NCBI GenBank assembly: GCA_016806145.1
Contig: CP063168.1
Location: 228,939-292,938 of the forward strand
Source of the DNA: Variovorax paradoxus
GTDB taxonomy: Bacteria; Pseudomonadota; Gammaproteobacteria; Burkholderiales; Burkholderiaceae_C
DNA: 64,000 bases
Direction: 5' to 3'
Shown: positions 63,666 to 64,000 of the stretch, one piece after another
How the letters are laid out: the number at the start of each line of letters is the position of its first letter
Numbering within the stretch: position 1 is the stretch's first letter
The notes under the pieces: model-generated
What the model was told of the DNA's origin: nothing
The model's input: the letters and a program-made list of their open reading frames with translations, nothing else
Database searches by the model: none
Made by a program: the position numbers and the translations under genes

Positions 63666-64000
63666 ATGATCGTCCAAACCTCTCCCGATTCCGACAACTC
63701 TTCCACGGCTGCCGCACAAGTCGCTGAGTGGCTCGAAGCCCTGGCCGACACACTATCCCAGCAAAAGCTGGAGGCGTTGGATGGCTTGTTCGAGCCCGAC
63801 TGCTTCTGGCGCGACTTCCTTGCGTTCACCTGGAACATCAAGACGGTCGAGGGCGTGGCTTCGGTACGAGAGATGCTCTCGCATGTGCTACCGCGGATGG
63901 ACGGCTCGATCGCCTGGGCGCTTGATCGCGCAAGTGTGCAGTGCGAAGGCAAGGTCGTGAGTGCATGGTTCCGTTTCGAGACTGCAGTGGGACGAGGCCA
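63666..64000 (+). CDS. Start of a probable flavin-containing monooxygenase (runs off the window)
   Basis: The 111 complete codons visible are open to the right edge. They begin MIVQTSPDSDNSSTAAAQVA and form an NTF2/SnoaL-like domain: LEALDGLFEPDCFWRDFLAF, TWNIKTVEGVASVREML, and VVSAWFRFETAVGRG. This N-terminal arrangement, especially CFWRDFLAFTWN, is typical of a group of FAD/NAD(P)-dependent monooxygenases in which it precedes the flavin-binding domain. A stand-alone NTF2-like protein is the alternative. It lies 58 bp after the ATPase gene, so it probably belongs to the same operon. Confidence 0.65.
   Translation, partial: MIVQTSPDSDNSSTAAAQVAEWLEALADTLSQQKLEALDGLFEPDCFWRDFLAFTWNIKTVEGVASVREMLSHVLPRMDGSIAWALDRASVQCEGKVVSAWFRFETAVGRG

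Noticed and set aside
1..64000. CRISPR array, tRNA or rRNA genes, integrase and relaxase
   Set aside because: I looked for regularly spaced repeats, cloverleaf patterns and family motifs and found none that could be supported by eye.

Overview
This 64 kb window is high-GC proteobacterial DNA, most likely from a betaproteobacterium of the order Burkholderiales. The evidence is two orphan Bug/TctC-type periplasmic binding proteins, a trimeric Gram-negative porin, a fused indolepyruvate:ferredoxin oxidoreductase and several IS3/IS630-family elements. No rRNA, tRNA, CRISPR array, phage structural gene, integrase or relaxase was found. Functions are assigned from motifs read by eye; no database search was run.

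Layout. (1) 1-5.9 kb: the C-terminal 1,078 codons of a giant repeat protein, probably a secreted or fibrillar matrix protein cut by the left edge, with a strong terminator. A Crp/Fnr regulator and a c-di-GMP EAL phosphodiesterase follow. (2) 6-25 kb: an accessory island of plasmid, phage and integrative-element genes. It holds a YfjI-like DUF3987 protein and a YfjJ/inovirus-Gp2-like replication protein, an AlpA-like regulator, a NERD-domain nuclease-like protein, a degenerate YqaJ-like protein, and a run of short overlapping genes including DUF7227-type and DUF932 proteins. An XRE repressor sits beside its palindromic operator, followed by small membrane proteins, a lipoprotein and a J-domain protein. 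Several genes here are broken. (3) 27-32 kb: an insertion-sequence graveyard with a truncated IS3 transposase, a frameshifted Asp/Glu racemase, a frameshifted AraC regulator, and one intact IS150-type element (39-bp perfect inverted repeats, 3-bp target duplication) nested in an older IS3 remnant.

(4) 32-44.7 kb: a co-directional catabolic cluster on the + strand. In order it encodes a porin, a Bug protein, an SDR, a TauD/TfdA-type dioxygenase, an amidohydrolase, a cupin, a fused indolepyruvate oxidoreductase, an FAH-family hydrolase, a second Bug protein, a VOC protein and a LysR regulator. It looks like a complete uptake-to-2-oxoacid-oxidation module for an unidentified, probably aromatic or carboxylated, substrate. 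(5) 44.7-48 kb: an IS3-family element inactivated by a stop codon, a GAF-domain protein and an intact IS630 element. (6) 48.2-50.7 kb: an unrecognised 818-residue minus-strand protein with a possible PD-(D/E)XK nuclease core and a C-terminal cysteine cluster. It is the best candidate here for an undescribed, possibly defensive, protein. A hexapeptide-repeat protein follows.

(7) 52.4-64 kb: a TetR regulator and then one long operon. It encodes a class III aminotransferase, a Tat-type oligopeptide-class binding protein, both subunits of an N,N-dimethylformamidase-like enzyme, an SDR, a complete Dpp/Opp-type ABC importer (two permeases, two ATPases), and the start of a probable flavin monooxygenase that runs off the right edge. 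Together these suggest import and hydrolysis of an N-substituted formamide or amide, followed by deamination and oxidation of the products.
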